A stretch of 64,000 nucleotides of DNA from Endozoicomonas sp. 8E (GTDB taxonomy: Bacteria > Pseudomonadota > Gammaproteobacteria > Pseudomonadales > Endozoicomonadaceae): the NCBI RefSeq assembly GCF_032883915.1, contig NZ_CP120717.1:2363697-2427696 (forward strand). The letters are read 5' to 3'. Position numbers and translations under genes: made by a program. Below the pieces are notes generated by a model. It did not search any database and was not told where the DNA came from. It worked only from the letters and a program-made list of their open reading frames with translations. Position 1 is the stretch's first letter. Each line of letters begins with the position of its first letter. Shown piece by piece: positions 9,406 through 21,100 of the stretch.

Positions 9406-12400
9406 TCAGTGGGTCATGGTTGCAGATAGAGGCCCCGATTGAGGGGCATTGCTCTGATCATGACCGTGAGCTTTATTATCGCCCTCTCGCCAGCCGCCAT
9501 AGAGGGCACCCAGAGTGTAGGAGTAAGGAATACTTTCTGCATGGGAGAAGGACCATTTAGGCACATTTTCCCTGAAGTATTTCTCCCAGCCATTCTCGAA
9601 TAGCTTCATCGTGCGATCACGGCGTTCACGGAACTGCAGATAATTTTCGTGTCGAGTCCAGCCATGCATCATGTCACTTGCTTTCACACGGTTTGCATAT
9701 CCTTCATCGGTTTCACTGAAGCGTTGAGGCGAAGCAATAGCCGTACGTTGCAGATAGTTATCCTGCGTTTCACCCACGGCTATCCAGCGATTAATCTTGT
9801 CAAGACTGCGACCCAGAGGTCCACCCAGCCATTGAGTGAGCATCTTGTTGTCGTTCATAAAAAAGTCGAAAGCGAGACTCGACGCCAGCGCGAATCCGAA
9901 GGTTTGGGCATAGGTAAACCCTGATATAAGGCCGTGGGCGTACGCTCCGACAGTGGCTACCGGGCCCAGCACGAGGCCGGCGGTGGCCGAGGCCAGTGTT
10001 TTTACTTTTTGTGGTGTCACTCTGTGTAGCAGCGGTACCTGAACCCCTTGACCGGAGCCCATGGATTTCACTATTTCTGGCACCAGATGGGAAATACTGC
10101 GATACATTTGAGGGTTGGCGTTGTGTTGTCTGGCAAAGAGCATGGAGCCGGTTTTCAGAAGAATGACGGAGGAAGCGGCTTTACCTAATGGCATGGTCAG
10201 ACCGCCCACTTCAGAGACTTGTTCAATGCCACTGTGGTAGGCATATTGCCCGGTTCGGTCAGGATCAACACCGTAGCCTTCCAGCCAGTGCTGGAAAGGT
10301 ATGAGCATCCGGTGCAGGTAATCACTCCGGTGGGTCAGATCCAGAAGATAGAGGAATGACATGTTCAAGAGAGACTGCTCGGCAGCCTGCAGTGCGGTGT
10401 GGGTTACCAGCAGAGGTTTGTAGCTGGAGTAGTACCAGGTGACAGCCTGTACCATAAAGGCTGAAGGTTTGCCCCAGTAATTATTGAGCTGATATTCAAT
10501 CGCTGCGGCATGAGTCTGCAGCAATGTGCCATGGATAGCCTTGATCAGTTCTGTTTCAGACAGCCCGGCAGCATTGGCGTAGGGTGTCAGTGTGTCCTGA
10601 ACATTGGCCAGAAAGGCTACCATCCTGCGGCCATTGTCAAAGGCAATATCGTCAAGAACATAGTTGGCGATGATCGCAGCTGCATACTCTTTCATGCCGA
10701 CAACCGACTCTTTCATACCCGCCGGGCCAGTCGCAGTCACAGAAATAAAGACACTTTGCACGAATTCATCAACACCCTTGTCGGAAAGCCTCTGGACAAA
10801 GGCTTTGAAGTCAGGCAGATTGACGCCGTGTTGGTAGCCAAGGAAATGTTCAAATTCGTCCACTGTCTGATAACCATCAATTCCTCTGACGGCCTTTATG
10901 TAGTTCCCAAGTTCAATCTTGTTGATCAGTCCTTCACGCAGCAGAGCTATGATCTTGTTGCCACTGGCAGAATGGGCTGCGAAGTATTCCGGGAAGCCTT
11001 TCAGATCCCCAGGTTTATGCTCGACGAAGTGAATGGCTCTTTTGCCCATGCTGCGTATTTCATCGTCGTATTGTGGAGCCCCGGTTTTCATCTCATTTCT
11101 GGCCCTGTTTGCCAGAGCCTGGACTTGTTCAATGACATTCTGAGGCTGATCTTCTAAAGGCTCGAAAGGGTAGGGGGGGAAGCTCGACTTCAGGATTTTG
11201 AAGACTTCTACAATCCGACTGGCCTGATTAAACGTCAGATCGTCTCCGACCAGCGTCTGCAAACGGGTCGGTGCAAATTCATCGTTAAAATCGAACGTCG
11301 CAAGGCTGGGTATTGTTTTACCGTTTTTGATTGCTGATTCTGCCAGGCCCAGTGCAGCATCCAGAGCCTGTTGGCTGAGAGGATGCTGCTCTGTGAAGGT
11401 GTCCATATCGGTCAGAGCTTTTACCTGTCTCGGCGTGAACTGGAAGGGGCCGCCGTCATTTTCGACGGCTTCCTCTGCAGCCCTCAGGACTTCCTTCATT
11501 CTCTCAATGTCTGCTTTCCTGGCTCCAATCTCATCTTCCAGGTGAATCCATTCCTGAACCAGTTGATGATGCTTGCCGCCTTTACCATCACGCCCGCCCA
11601 GTTGCAGCTTTTTGTTTCTCAGGGCATTAATCCGATGTTCACGGGTGTCAGAAGAGTCTGGTATCTCCTTTTCTTTACGATCCAGATTCTCTTTTGCCTT
11701 CCTCTGTTCAAGGGCTGCCAGTTCACTTTCAGCTTTTTGTATTGTTTGTCTGGCGCTGGCCAGCTCGCGATCAAGAACATATCGGGGTTTAGGTCCCAGC
11801 CGGGCCATTTGCCTGTCAAGCTCAGCATTAATGGCTGTGATATGCTCATCAACGGTGGTAACACCTGCTTTGGGAACTTCTTCATAAAGCTCTTGGAGTT
11901 TTGCTTTAATTAAAATATTTTGGTCGTCTATAGTGGCGTCATCTTTATAGGACTCAATGTTGAGTTGATGGGCGATTTCATTGTTTCTGCTTCTTCTGAC
12001 ATCCACATTGTCACAGGCTTCGTCTACTTCTGTCATTAATGCCAAAATTTTGTTTTCAATAACATCCTTGTTTTCAGGCAGGTAGGCTTTCCTTCTAAGT
12101 AATACCCCCAGATTATTGGCCAGTTTAGTTACGAAAGCCGTGCCTTTCTCATCAGCCTCATCGCGTACAAAGTCGTAGATGTGCAGCCTGGTCTCTATAA
12201 GTTTGAGTATGTTTGCCTGTTGCCTTACGGTACGTCCATCCACTTTTTCGACAAAAAAGTCAAGACTCTTTTGAAGGTCCTGGAGTTTTGTGTTCCCCCT
12301 TTTTCCCACGAATATAATGTCTTCTTTCCGGAGTGAATGCTCTATCTTATCCACCATGGATTCTGAGACATCAGCGTTGTCAAGTTTTGATCGAACCCTG

Positions 12401-15093
12401 TCAAGCCTTGCTGTTTTGTGATCTTCATTATTGACTTCGATTTTGAGCATTTCTTCTACTGTTTTCAGCATCTTCAGAGCCACTTCCTCATTCTGCTGCC
12501 TGGCTTTTGCCAGACTTGCCTGAATGGCCTCAGAAATGGCGTTACGACGGTAATACACATCTTCCTGACTAATGAGGTCATCTATATCAAGGACTTTTTC
12601 CACTTCATACAGTTTCTCCAGTACTACAGGCATGACTTTGGGGTGGCCTGGTGTTCTGATGTCTTTCAGCTCATCATCTAAATACTCAACACTGCGGAAC
12701 CTCTTATACATGGCTGTTTGCAGTGCCGGGTGTTCTTTCATCGCACCGTCATCCAGCCTGATACCTAAAATCAGTGCCAGACCATCTTGCCCGGTTTTGA
12801 CGTCAGGTTCTTCCATACAGCACTGAGTACTCAGTGTCCGGATTCTCTGAAGCAAATGTTCTTGCTCTTCGTTGCGAGTATTGCCCTGAGTATTCAGTGA
12901 CTGAAATCTGTCAAACAGACTTTTTTGTTGAAGATTCAGTATATGTTTACCCTGTAATTGAGCATTGAGTACCTCAATTCTCCGAAGCAGGTGGTCGAGT
13001 TGAACGTCAATGTCCGCACTGCTATCAAAATCCTGAAGGTTTAAATGTGCGGCAAGGGTTGCATAGCTGGCTTTGATTTCAGCCTCTGTTCTGGTGCTCT
13101 GGTGCTGAAGAGCCGCCGGTGTTGTTTCTGGAGAATCTCCCTCAGGCTGTCCTGCTGCCGGTTCTCTTGCCGGTTCTCTTGCCGGTTCTCTTGCCAACAA
13201 TGCCTGGTTGATTTCATGAATTTTTATACTGATGAGTCTGGTTTGTTTTTCTGGCGGCTGGCTATCATCCCAGTTTTCAATGCCAAGCTCTTCTGCCAGT
13301 CGGGCGTTGCAGGCTTTTGTGGCTTCCGCTCTGGCATTTCGAAGTTGTTTTTCCAGCTCCGGGATTCGTTCGACTTTCTGCCGATATTCCCATAACAGGC
13401 TTAGCCCTCTTTCCATTGAGCCACGAAGCTCTCGAAGATCATGCTCAGCTTGATGCTTAAGCTGAAGTACTATGAGCCTTTGCTTTTCAATGGTACTGGC
13501 TTTCCCCAACATGATCTTTACGTGGTTGTTTACCTGGGTGAGTTTCCATTCTCTTTTCAGCTGGTCTGTCAGTTTGCTTTCCCTCTCAATCAGCTGCCTG
13601 GCCATGTCGCTCAGGACTTTGAAAGCAAAGCGGTCGTTGTCGTAAGAAACATCGAGCTGTGATTCGTCGACAACGGGTACAAGATCCATAATACCCTGAA
13701 CAACATTCTGATTACTCAGAAGGCCTCTCAGTACGGGTTTGAAGCTGAAGTGATTTGTCAGTTGAATCTGCAGCCAGGTTGGCGTGATGGCAGACGAGGC
13801 GGCTCTGATGTTTTCAAGTGCGAACTCAAATTCTATTTCCGTAGTTGCCAAATCTTGACTGGCACTGTGCAATGCCTGCTGGAAATATTCGTAGAATGCA
13901 AGCGCAGATGCCGACCGTTTATCTTTGTTTGTCAGCGTCGTCGGTTGATTTTCGCTTACTTCAGCACCGTGTCGTGCAACAAATTCCTCCAACACCGCCA
14001 TCTGCCTGCTTCGAATAACGTGCTGGTAGCTTGTGACCTTAAATCTACTAATCTTTGCTACCAATGCAGGAGCCAGGTTATTGGCCTCAGCTTCTTGCCA
14101 GAGGTTGTGGAGCTTTTCTACAAAGGCGGTATCATGGGGATTCAGCTTCTGACCATGAAAAACAATAATCTCCCCCGGAGCTTCTGCAACTTCCAGCCTT
14201 GGATAACCCTCAGGCACAGGAGAAACCTCTACACCATCCTCGACGTTTACAACATAGCCGACGGGTTTGCTGTGTGCCAACAGTTCATTAAGAGCCTGCT
14301 GTTGTAAATCCCCTCCCAGAACATGCACCTGGAAATAGGCAGAGGTGGCTGCTGCCAGGAGAGCCTCGTCATTGACAAACAGTGATTGACCCAGACGATG
14401 CAATTCAGGGGGCTGATCACTTGCCGCGATAAGACGCATGAAGGTGCGCCCGTTCACTTCAACTTTTTCTACTTCAATGGTGGCAAGGGCGACATAGTGG
14501 TCACTGGTGCCGAGGTTTCCTGCTCTCTTTTTAGCAGCTTCCAGCAATGCAGCCAGTCGATGAGGGGTGGCGATTTTCGTTAAGGGTTCCATGCCAAACA
14601 GGCCAGGATATTCTGCTCGAACAGCCTTAACTGAATCCTGATCGGTCATTTCGGCTCTGACTTCAATGAGCAGTTCCTTTTCTTCAAGGTTATGGGTAAA
14701 TCTGAAGACGCCCTCATCACCCATCTTGAGAACTTTGGTGTATTTCTGAGCAAGGTTATTTTCGTCTGTTTCAAACAGATCAACAGTGGCAACGCCACCA
14801 TCAATCCTATAAAGAACTTCTGTAAAACTTATAGAGGAAAGATCAAATTCCAGCCTGTCTCGAACCTGATAAGGGTAGGTGGTTGTAAAGCATTTCGGTA
14901 TTGGCTGACCGTCAGGCCCGGGAGTTGGCCGAACCATGACTTCACTGTGGATATACTCGGCTTGCTCATTGGCCAGAATATTGACAGATTTTATCTGCAG
15001 CTTGCGATCGGCCAGTGCCTGTGTGCTAATAATGGAAGAGCTGATGGCAATGGCCACTGCAAGACTTAATACCTTGGGATGAGCATTTGTCAT
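9406..15093 (-). CDS. Giant exported modular coiled-coil protein, array copy 3 (cassette-deleted)
   Basis: 1895 residues, in the same subfamily as copies 4 and 5. The signal peptide is MTNAHPKVLSLAVAIAISSS with ALA before DRK; the start at 15093 has a good GAGGTAG SD. Landmarks: three tandem AREP units (~634-646), TPGHP (~815), YYRRNAISE (~850), IAHQLNIE (~1048), LDRQMARLGPKPRY (~1098), QLGGRDG (~1168), and the C-terminal domain from PFQF (~1215). Compared with copies 4 and 5 it lacks two blocks of the late middle region: an HRRLIA...-type cassette (about 460 bp, junction near 11715) and an AAGLKP...-type block (about 175 bp, junction near 11660). Both deletions keep the frame, so the protein is about 200 residues shorter. 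The full-length tail ends SATMTH. It is separated from copy 2 by an 88-bp canonical spacer. Confidence 0.97.
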   Translation of the reverse strand: MTNAHPKVLSLAVAIAISSSIISTQALADRKLQIKSVNILANEQAEYIHSEVMVRPTPGPDGQPIPKCFTTTYPYQVRDRLEFDLSSISFTEVLYRIDGGVATVDLFETDENNLAQKYTKVLKMGDEGVFRFTHNLEEKELLIEVRAEMTDQDSVKAVRAEYPGLFGMEPLTKIATPHRLAALLEAAKKRAGNLGTSDHYVALATIEVEKVEVNGRTFMRLIAASDQPPELHRLGQSLFVNDEALLAAATSAYFQVHVLGGDLQQQALNELLAHSKPVGYVVNVEDGVEVSPVPEGYPRLEVAEAPGEIIVFHGQKLNPHDTAFVEKLHNLWQEAEANNLAPALVAKISRFKVTSYQHVIRSRQMAVLEEFVARHGAEVSENQPTTLTNKDKRSASALAFYEYFQQALHSASQDLATTEIEFEFALENIRAASSAITPTWLQIQLTNHFSFKPVLRGLLSNQNVVQGIMDLVPVVDESQLDVSYDNDRFAFKVLSDMARQLIERESKLTDQLKREWKLTQVNNHVKIMLGKASTIEKQRLIVLQLKHQAEHDLRELRGSMERGLSLLWEYRQKVERIPELEKQLRNARAEATKACNARLAEELGIENWDDSQPPEKQTRLISIKIHEINQALLAREPAREPAREPAAGQPEGDSPETTPAALQHQSTRTEAEIKASYATLAAHLNLQDFDSSADIDVQLDHLLRRIEVLNAQLQGKHILNLQQKSLFDRFQSLNTQGNTRNEEQEHLLQRIRTLSTQCCMEEPDVKTGQDGLALILGIRLDDGAMKEHPALQTAMYKRFRSVEYLDDELKDIRTPGHPKVMPVVLEKLYEVEKVLDIDDLISQEDVYYRRNAISEAIQASLAKARQQNEEVALKMLKTVEEMLKIEVNNEDHKTARLDRVRSKLDNADVSESMVDKIEHSLRKEDIIFVGKRGNTKLQDLQKSLDFFVEKVDGRTVRQQANILKLIETRLHIYDFVRDEADEKGTAFVTKLANNLGVLLRRKAYLPENKDVIENKILALMTEVDEACDNVDVRRSRNNEIAHQLNIESYKDDATIDDQNILIKAKLQELYEEVPKAGVTTVDEHITAINAELDRQMARLGPKPRYVLDRELASARQTIQKAESELAALEQRKAKENLDRKEKEIPDSSDTREHRINALRNKKLQLGGRDGKGGKHHQLVQEWIHLEDEIGARKADIERMKEVLRAAEEAVENDGGPFQFTPRQVKALTDMDTFTEQHPLSQQALDAALGLAESAIKNGKTIPSLATFDFNDEFAPTRLQTLVGDDLTFNQASRIVEVFKILKSSFPPYPFEPLEDQPQNVIEQVQALANRARNEMKTGAPQYDDEIRSMGKRAIHFVEHKPGDLKGFPEYFAAHSASGNKIIALLREGLINKIELGNYIKAVRGIDGYQTVDEFEHFLGYQHGVNLPDFKAFVQRLSDKGVDEFVQSVFISVTATGPAGMKESVVGMKEYAAAIIANYVLDDIAFDNGRRMVAFLANVQDTLTPYANAAGLSETELIKAIHGTLLQTHAAAIEYQLNNYWGKPSAFMVQAVTWYYSSYKPLLVTHTALQAAEQSLLNMSFLYLLDLTHRSDYLHRMLIPFQHWLEGYGVDPDRTGQYAYHSGIEQVSEVGGLTMPLGKAASSVILLKTGSMLFARQHNANPQMYRSISHLVPEIVKSMGSGQGVQVPLLHRVTPQKVKTLASATAGLVLGPVATVGAYAHGLISGFTYAQTFGFALASSLAFDFFMNDNKMLTQWLGGPLGRSLDKINRWIAVGETQDNYLQRTAIASPQRFSETDEGYANRVKASDMMHGWTRHENYLQFRERRDRTMKLFENGWEKYFRENVPKWSFSHAESIPYSYTLGALYGGWREGDNKAHGHDQSNAPQSGPLSATMTH
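13157..13192 (-). repeat. Three perfect 12-bp tandem units inside copy 3
   Basis: Three exact copies of a 12-bp unit (plus-strand GCCGGTTCTCTT) encode the peptide AREP three times near residues 634-646. Copy 4 has a single diverged unit at the same place and copy 5 about two. The unit is a multiple of three, so slippage would change linker length without breaking the frame. Confidence 0.85.
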
Positions 15094-15174
15094 TCCACTA
15101 CCTCAGAGCTGAGTGCTTTTACTACCGTGGAAAGTGATTGCCGTACCGGGCGAGGAAGCAACGTTTAAAATCGC
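15094..15174 (-). other. Canonical array spacer, copy 4 to copy 3
   Basis: 81 bp, closely related to the other full-length spacers: CTCAGAGCTGAG next to the SD, GAAAGTGATTGCC, a CCGGGCGAGGAAGCAAC box and one 17-bp-type unit (ATCGCTCATGG) that contains the stop codon of copy 4. It serves as an undisturbed reference for the insertion upstream of copy 10. Confidence 0.6.
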
Positions 15175-18100
15175 TCATGGTGATCTTGAGGTTTCAGATG
15201 GAAAGCTTGATTGATGGTAATTTCTCTTATCATGACCGTGGTCTTTCTGATCATCGCCCTTCTGCCATTCGAAAAAGACTCCAAGAGTGTAGAAGTAAGG
15301 AATACTTTCTGCATGGGAGAACGACCATTTAGGTACATTCTCCCTGAAGTATTTCTCCCAGCCATTCTCGAATAGCTTCATGGTGCGACCACGGTGTTCA
15401 CGGAACTGCAGGTAATTTTCGTGTCGCATCCAGCCATACATCGTGTTGTTAGCTTTAACACGGTTCGCATACTCTTGATCGGTTTCTCTGAAGCCTTGAG
15501 GCGCGGCAGTAGCCGTACGTTTCACATATTTATCGTCCGTTTCACCTACGCCCAGCCAGCGATTAACTTTGTCAAGACTCCGTCCCAGAGGCCCACCCAG
15601 CCATTGAGTGAGCATCTTGTTGTCGTTCATAAAGAAGTCGAAAGTGAGGCTCGATGCCAGCGCGAATCCGAAGGTTTGGGCGTAGGTAAATCCGGATAAA
15701 AGACCGTGAGCGTATGTTCCGAAGCCAGCTACCGGGCCCAGCACCAGACCGGCTGCAGCCGAGGCCAGAGTTTTCACTTTTTGTGGTGTCGCCCGGTGCA
15801 ACAGCGGTACCTGAACCCCTTGTCCGGAACCCATGGATTTCACTATTTCCGGCACCAGACGGGAAATGCTGCGATACATCTGCGAGTTGGCGTTGTACTG
15901 TCGGGCAAACAGCATGGAACCGGTTCTCAGCAGAATGACCGAGGATGCGGCCTTACCTAATGGCATGACCAGCCCGCCCACTTCAGAGATTTGTTCAATT
16001 CCACTGTGACAGGCATATTGGCTGGTTCGGTCAAGATCTACAGCGTAGTGTTCCAGCCAGTGCTGGAAAGGTGTCAGCATCCGATGCAGGTAATCCCCCC
16101 TGTTGGTCAGATCCAGAAGATAGAGGAACGACATATTTGAGAGGGACAGCGCGGTAGCCTGCCAGGCGGTACGGGTCGCCAGTAGCGGTTTGTAGCTGGA
16201 GAAGTACCATGTGACAGCCTGTACCAGAAAGGCTGAAGGTTTGGCCCAGTACTCATTCAGCTGCTGCTCAACCGCTGCGGCATGAGCCTTCATCAGTGTG
16301 TCATGGATAATCTTGATCAGATCTGATTCCGATAGTCCGGCAGCATTGGCATAAGGCGTCAGGGTATCCTGAACATCGGCCAGAAACGCTGCTGTCCTGC
16401 GGCCATTATCAAAGGCAATATCGTCAAGAACATAGTTGGCGATGACCGCAGCAGCGTACTCTTTCATGCCGGCAACTGACTCTTTCATACCCGCCGGGCC
16501 AGTCGCAGTCACAGGAATAAAGACACTTTGCACGAATTCATCAACACCCTTGTCGGAAAGACTCTGGACAAAGGCTTTGAAGTCAGGCAGATTGACGCCG
16601 CGTTGGTAGCCAAGGAAATGTTCAAATTCGTCCACTGTCTGATAACCATCCATTCTTCTGACGGCCTTTATGTAGTTCCCAAGTTCAATCTTGTTGATCA
16701 GTCCTTCACGCAGCAGAGCTATGATCTTGTTGCCACTGGCAGAATGGGTTGCGAAGTATTCCGGGAAGCTTTTCAGATCCCCTGGTCCATGCTCGACGAA
16801 GTGAATGGCTCTTTTGCCTATGCCGCGTATTTCATCGTCGTATTGTGGAGCCCCGGTTTTCATCTCATTTCTGGCCCTGTCTGCCAGAGCCTGGACTTGT
16901 TCAATGACATTCTGAGGCTGATCTTCTAAAGGCTCGACAGGGTAGAGGGGGAAGCTCGACTTCAGGCTTTTGAAGACTGCTACAATCCGACTGGCCTGAT
17001 TAAACGTCAGATCGTCTTCGACCAGTGCCTGTAAACGAATCGGTGCAAATTGATCGTTAAAATCGAACGTCGTCAGGCAGGGTACTGTTTTACCGCTTTT
17101 GACTGCTGATTCTGCCAGGCCCAGTGCAGCATCCAGAGCCTGTTGCCTGAGAGGGTGCTGCTGTGTGAAGGTGTCCATATCGGCCAGAACATTGACCTGT
17201 TTCGGCGAGAACTGGAAGGGGCCACCGTCGTTTTCCACGGCTTCCTCTGCAGCCCTCAGGACTTCCTTCATTCTCTCAATGTCTGCTTTCCTGGCTCCAA
17301 TCTGACTTCTCAGGCGAATCTTTTCCTGAAGCAGTTCATGGATCTTGCCGCCGAAACCGTCATACCCGCCCAGTTGTAAATATATTTTTACCAGGGCACT
17401 AATCCGGTGTTCACAGGTGTCACTGGAGTCTGGTTTGAGACCCGCAGCTTCTTCAGTGGCGTCGAGAGCCGCTTCATGATCCACCAGAGCCTTGTGTGCT
17501 TTTGATACAGCATCACTTGCCTGCTTCAAGATTAAGCCCAGCCTGTCCATTTCATTCATATGCAGGGTTTTAGCTTTTTGATCGATGTCGCCAAGATCGA
17601 TCATCTCCTTTTCTTTATGCTCCAGCTTCTCTTTTGCACTCCACCGTTGAATCTGTGCATTCACCAAATTACTGATTTTTATGTTGTGCTGACTCACGAA
17701 TTCCCTGATTTGAACGTACTTTCTCCTGGTTAAAAACAGTTCACCCAATGCTTCATTGTCTTCGTTCTGAATATGAGATTCTGTATAAGGAATGGCAATG
17801 CAGTAAACAACGTTTTCCAATGAACCGATGTCATCCTTTATCAGGATGCTCAGACCTGTTCTGTCCTTCAGTTCATCAAGGATTTCACCCTGTATTTCTT
17901 CGCTGTGTCCCCACAGGAATAGACTGAAGTCCCTTAATCGCTCCTCAGAGGGTTGTTCGTCAACAGCAGGCAGACCCAACTCTGTCTGAATTTGTTTCAT
18001 TGCCTGATTGAGAGCCAGGTTCTCTTCATCCAGGAGATCCCGGAGGTTGGCAGGTCGACCAGCAAATAACACGTGTTTGCCATCAACAGCAATCAGCCTG

Positions 18101-21100
18101 CGATGAACGGCTGCCAGTTTGCTTTCAGCTTTTTGTAAGGTTTGTCTGGCGCTGGCTAACTCGCGATCAAGAACATATCGGGGCTTAGGTCCCAGGCGAG
18201 CCATTTGCCTGTCAAGCTCAGCATTAATGGCTGTGATATGCTCATCAGCGGTGGTAACACCTGCCTTGGGAACTTCTTCATAAAGCTCCTGGAGTTTTTC
18301 TTTAATTAAAATGTTCTGGTCGTCTATAGCGGCGTCATCTTTATAGGAATCAATGCTGAGTTGATGGGCGATTTCATTGTTTCTGCTTCTTCTGACATCC
18401 TCATTTCTTCTGACATCCACATTGTCACAGGCTTGGTCTACTTCTGTCATTAATGCCAAAATTTTGTTTTTAATAACATCCCTGTTTTCAGGCAGGTGAG
18501 CTTTCCGTCTAAGTTCTACCCCCAGATCATTGGCCAGTTTGGCAACGAAAGCCGTGCCTCTTTCATCAGCCTCTTCGTGTACAAAGTAGAAGATGTGCAG
18601 CTTGCCCTCTACAATTTTGAGTGTACTTATGAGTCGTATTCTGGCCACGCTGTTCATCTCTTCGACATAAAAGTCAAGGCTCCTTTGAAGATCCTGAAGT
18701 TTTGTGTTCCCTATTTTGCTCCAGAATGTGATGTCTTCTTTCCGGAGTGAATCCTCTATCTCATCCACCATGGATTCTGTGACATCAGCGCTGTCAAGTT
18801 TTGTTCGAACCCTGGCAAGCCTTGCTGTTTTGTGATCTTCATTATTGACTTCGATGTTGAGTATTTCTTCTGCTGTGTTCAGCAATTTCTGAGCCACTTC
18901 CTCCTCTCGCTGCCTGACCTTTGCCAGACGTGCCTGAATTGCCTCAGAAATGGCGTTACGACGGTAATACACATCTTCCTGACTAATGAGGTCATCTATC
19001 TTAAGGACTTTTTCCACGTCAGACAGTTTCTCAAGTATTACAGGCATGACTCTGGGGTGGCCTGGCGTTCTGATGTCTTTCAGTTCTTCATCTAAATATT
19101 CAAGACTGCGGAACCTCTTATACATGGCTGTTTTCAGGGCAGGGTGTTCTTCCATTGTGCTGTCATCCAGCCTGATACCTAAAATCAGTGCCAGACCATC
19201 TTGCCCGGTTTTGACGTCAGGTTCTTCCGAACAACATTGAGCATTCAGTGCCTGGATTTTCTGAAGCAAATGTTGTTGATCTTCGTCGAGGGTATGGCCC
19301 TGGGTATTCAGTGACTGAAATCTGTCAAACAGGCTTTTTTGTTGAAGATTCAGCTCATGTTTACCCTGTAATTGAGTATTCAGTAAAGCGATTCTCCAAA
19401 GCAGCTGATCGAGTTGAACGTCAATATCCGCATTGCTATCAAAATCCTGAAGGTTTAAAAGTGCGGCAATGGTTGCATAGCTGGCTTTGATTTCAGCCTC
19501 TGTTCTGGTGCTCTGGTGCTGAAGAGCCGCCGGTGTTGTTTCCGCAGAACCTCCCTCAGGCCGTCCTGTTGCCGGTCCTCTTGCCAACAATGCCTGGTTG
19601 ATTTCATGAATTTTTATACTGATGAGTCTGGTTTGTTTTTCTGGCAGCTGGCTATCATCCCAGTTTTTAATGCCAAGCTCTTTTGCCAGTCGGGCGTTGC
19701 GGGCTTTTGTGGCTTCCGCTCTGGCATTTCGAATTTGTTTTTCCAGCTCCGGGATTGCGTCGACTTTCTGCCTGAGTTTCCGTAACGGGCTTAGCTCTTT
19801 GTCCGTTACGTCAAGATACTCTCGAATATCATGCTCAGCCTGATACTTAAGCTGAAGTACTATGAGCTTTTGCTTTTCAATGGCAGTGGCTTTGCCCAAC
19901 ATGATCTTTAAGTGGTTGCTAACCTGGGTGAGTTTGCCTTCTCTTTTCAGCTGCTCTGTCAGTTTGCCTTCCCCCTCAATCAGCTGCCCGGCCATGTTGC
20001 TCAGGACTTTGAAAGCAAAGCGGTCGTTGTCGTAAGAAACATCGGGCGGTGATTCGTCGATAATGGGTACAAGACCCATAATATCCTGAACAACATTCTG
20101 GTTACTCAGAAGGTCTCTCAGTAAGGGATTAAAGCTGAAGTGTTTTGTCAGTTGAATCTGCAGCCAGGTTGGCGTGATGACAGACGAAGCGGCTCTAATG
20201 TTTTCAAGTGTGAATTCAAATTCTATTCCCGTAGTTGCCCGATCTTGACTGGCACTGGCCAATGCCTGATGAAGATATTCGTAGAATGCAAGCGCAGATG
20301 CCGACTGTTTATCTTCGTTTGTCAGCGTCGGCGGTTGACTTTCGCTTACTTCAGCAGCGTGCCGTGCAGCAAACTCCTCTAACACTGCCATTTGCCTGCT
20401 TCGAATAACGTATCGGTAGCTTCTGACCTTAAATCTATTAATCTTTGTTGACAATGCAGGAGCCAGGTTATTGCTCTCAGCTTCTTGCCAGAGGTTGTGA
20501 AGCTTTTCTACAAAGGCGGTATCATTGGGATTCGGCTTCTGACCACGAAAAACAATAACCTCCCCCGGAACTTCTGCGACTTCCAGCTTTGGATAACCCG
20601 CAGGCACAGGAGAAACCTGTGCGTCATCCCCGACGTGTACAACGTAGCCGACGGGTTTGCTCTGTGCTAAGAGTTCATTAAGAGCCTGCTGTTGTATATC
20701 CTTTCCCAAAACATGAACCTGAATATAGGCAGAGGTGGCCGCTGCCAGGAGAGCCTCGTCATTGACAAAGAGCGATTGACCCAGACTTTTCAGTTCAGGG
20801 GGCTGATCGCTTGACGCGATAAGACGCATGAAGGTGCGCCCGTTCACTTCAACTTTTTCTACTTCAATGGTGGCAAGGGCGACATAGTGGTCACTGGTGC
20901 CGAGGTTTCCTGCTCTGTCATTAACCGCTTTCAGCAATTCATACAGTCGTCCGGGGTTGGTGACTTTCGTTAACGTTTCCTCCATGTCAGATAGCAAAAA
21001 AGATCGTGCTCGAAAAGCCTTAACTGAATCCTGATCGGTCATTCCGGCTCTGACTTCAATGACCAGTTTTGTTTCTTCAAGGTTATGGGTAAATCTGAAG

